Source: CAZQEZ01 sp964592475
GTDB taxonomy: Bacteria > Bacteroidota > Bacteroidia > Cytophagales > Cyclobacteriaceae
Assembly: GCA_964592475.1 (NCBI GenBank)
Contig: CAZQEZ010000179.1
Location: 1-7,913, forward strand
Reading direction: 5' to 3'
Length of the DNA stretch: 7,913 nt
Below are positions 6,935 to 7,913 of this stretch, one piece after another (position 1 is the stretch's first letter; every line of letters begins with the position of its first letter). The notes beneath the pieces were generated by a model, which saw only the letters and a program-made list of their open reading frames with translations, had not been told where the DNA came from and did no database searches. A program made the translations under genes and the position numbers.

Positions 6935-7726
6935 ATGCCAGAACTACCAGAAGTAGAGACTTTTCGACGATATTTTGAAGAAACCAGCCTGCGGCAAAAA
7001 GTGACCGGGATAAAGGTGGCGGAAAAGTCGGAAAAACTTTTTAAAGTACCCATAAAGGATTTGATTGAAACCTTACAAGATAACCAGTTTACCGGTTCCA
7101 GCCGGATTGGTAAATATTTGTTTGTGCATTTGCAAAAGCAGGGATACCTGGTAGTTCATTTTGGCATGACCGGTGATTTTAGTTATTTTCATCAGGACGA
7201 TACGCCTCCAAAAAGAGCTAAAATATTTTTCCTGTTTGAAAATGGGTTTTGCCTCAGCTACAATTCCAAGCGTAAATTTGGCTGGCTTGACCTGGCCGAA
7301 AATATTGAAGAATACCAGCAGGATAAAAAACTAGGGCCTGATGCACTGGATATTGAAGATGAATATCTTTTTGAAAGATTAAAGAAAAGCATGGCCCCCG
7401 TGAAAGCCCGATTGCTGGACCAAAATGTGTTGGCTGGGGTAGGCAATTGGGTAGCCGATGAGGTACTTTACCAAAGTAAAATACACCCGGGCACTACCTG
7501 TGATCGACTTGCAAAGGAAGACTTTCAACGTTTGCAGGATAGCATACAGCACGTACTGAAAGTATCGGTGGAAAAGGCTGCCGACTGGGATGCATTTCCG
7601 GATCATTTTATGGTGAAACAGCGGCAGAAAAATGGCCGTTGCCCTGAAACCGGGGAGAGGCTGGAAGTTATTGAAGTTGGGGGTCGTACCACTTATTTTT
7701 GCCCGGTATTGCAACGGTTGCTATGA
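6935..7726 (+). CDS. Fpg/Nei-family DNA glycosylase with incomplete zinc finger
   Basis: Base-excision repair enzyme that removes oxidised bases and nicks the DNA through its AP-lyase activity. The start at 6935 is firm: it gives MPELPEVE, and Pro2 must be N-terminal after Met removal to act as the Schiff-base nucleophile, with E3 and E6 assisting. An upstream ATG at 6830 in frame would bury Pro2 and is rejected. K60 (RIGK) is the conserved beta-hairpin lysine, H75-FGMTG matches the family motif, and SKRKFG replaces the usual DxRRFG. The helix-two-turn-helix spans about 160-186, with N171 in GVGNWVADE. The C-terminal finger keeps C236 and C256 and the arginine R251 (GGRTTYFC), but the second and fourth ligands are T239 and L259, with the normal CxxC-x16-CxxC spacing preserved. 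It probably folds without zinc, as NEIL1 does. At 263 residues it is of normal length. It is divergent from the sulfatase block (120-bp gap); no clear plus-strand promoter was found. Confidence 0.95.
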   Translation: MPELPEVETFRRYFEETSLRQKVTGIKVAEKSEKLFKVPIKDLIETLQDNQFTGSSRIGKYLFVHLQKQGYLVVHFGMTGDFSYFHQDDTPPKRAKIFFLFENGFCLSYNSKRKFGWLDLAENIEEYQQDKKLGPDALDIEDEYLFERLKKSMAPVKARLLDQNVLAGVGNWVADEVLYQSKIHPGTTCDRLAKEDFQRLQDSIQHVLKVSVEKAADWDAFPDHFMVKQRQKNGRCPETGERLEVIEVGGRTTYFCPVLQRLL

Positions 7727-7913
7727 TCGAGCGTAGGAGGTGATTTTCCTTTTTCATTTTATGATAACAAGAAAGCCCTGCCACCTTATATGGGAGGCAC
7801 ATGGAGTAATTTTACTATAAATTATGGCATATCGTTTTTAGTGGATGTGAAAAGGAAGAATGTATTTGAAGTTGGAGTTGGAATGGGCGGGATTGGCACT
7901 GGATATCGTTATA
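7727..7913 (+). pseudogene. Open fragment resembling an outer-membrane beta-barrel, N-terminus missing
   Basis: Directly after the glycosylase stop, in the same frame, 62 codons stay open to the window edge. The translation (FPFSFYDNKKALPPY, then TWSNFTINYGISFLVDVKR and NVFEVGVGMGGIGTGYRY) alternates polar and hydrophobic residues with many Gly and aromatic residues, as in outer-membrane beta-barrel strands. The only in-frame ATG is at 7790, inside this pattern, and there is no signal peptide. Either the 5' end of the gene has been lost next to the glycosylase gene, or a short protein begins at 7790. A strong AGGAGGTGAT lies at 7735-7744, but the first ATG after it (7761) opens only 19 codons in another frame. 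The gene continues past the window, so its length and state cannot be judged. Confidence 0.4.

Noticed and set aside
7735..7780. Gene start after the strong AGGAGGTGAT at 7735-7744
   Set aside because: The next ATG (7761) is about 16 bases away and gives only 19 codons; the adjacent long frame has no start at a suitable distance.

Overview
The window looks like chromosomal DNA from a Bacteroidota bacterium, probably a polysaccharide-degrading (perhaps marine) lineage. This is inferred from moderate GC, A/T-rich starts without Shine-Dalgarno sequences, a near-ideal Bacteroidota-type promoter (TTTG-N19-TATATTTG), a lipoprotein sulfatase, and several sugar enzymes carrying twin-arginine signals. 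No species can be named from the sequence alone.

Layout. Positions 1-353 hold no convincing gene but are rich in structure: a perfect 16-bp inverted repeat (187-223), flanking GC-rich hairpins, a short direct repeat and a weak dyad. Positions 354-1279 (minus) are a broken Rpn-family (PD-(D/E)XK) nuclease/transposase gene with one in-frame TGA and one single-base frameshift. Positions 1288-6814 (minus) are the main block, transcribed right to left: a lipoprotein sulfatase resembling heparan N-sulfatase, a Tat-exported Gfo/Idh/MocA oxidoreductase, a Tat-exported TIM-barrel sugar isomerase/epimerase that overlaps it by ATGA, and, after a 166-bp gap, a Tat-exported enolase-superfamily (mandelate racemase/muconate lactonizing type) enzyme. 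Divergently, 6935-7726 (plus) encodes an Fpg/Nei DNA glycosylase whose zinc finger has lost two of four cysteines. From 7727 to the window end there is an open frame resembling part of an outer-membrane beta-barrel, with no proper N-terminus.

How the genes may work together. The sulfatase would remove sulfate from a sugar at the cell surface or in the periplasm. The oxidoreductase, exported folded with its nicotinamide cofactor, could oxidise the sugar. The TIM-barrel partner could isomerise or eliminate the keto-sugar, and the enolase-superfamily enzyme could dehydrate or epimerise a resulting sugar acid. All four carry export signals, so the pathway is probably extracytoplasmic. This is inference: there is no SusC/SusD pair, glycoside hydrolase, transporter or regulator in the window to name the substrate. 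I see no tRNA, rRNA, CRISPR array or intact insertion sequence.
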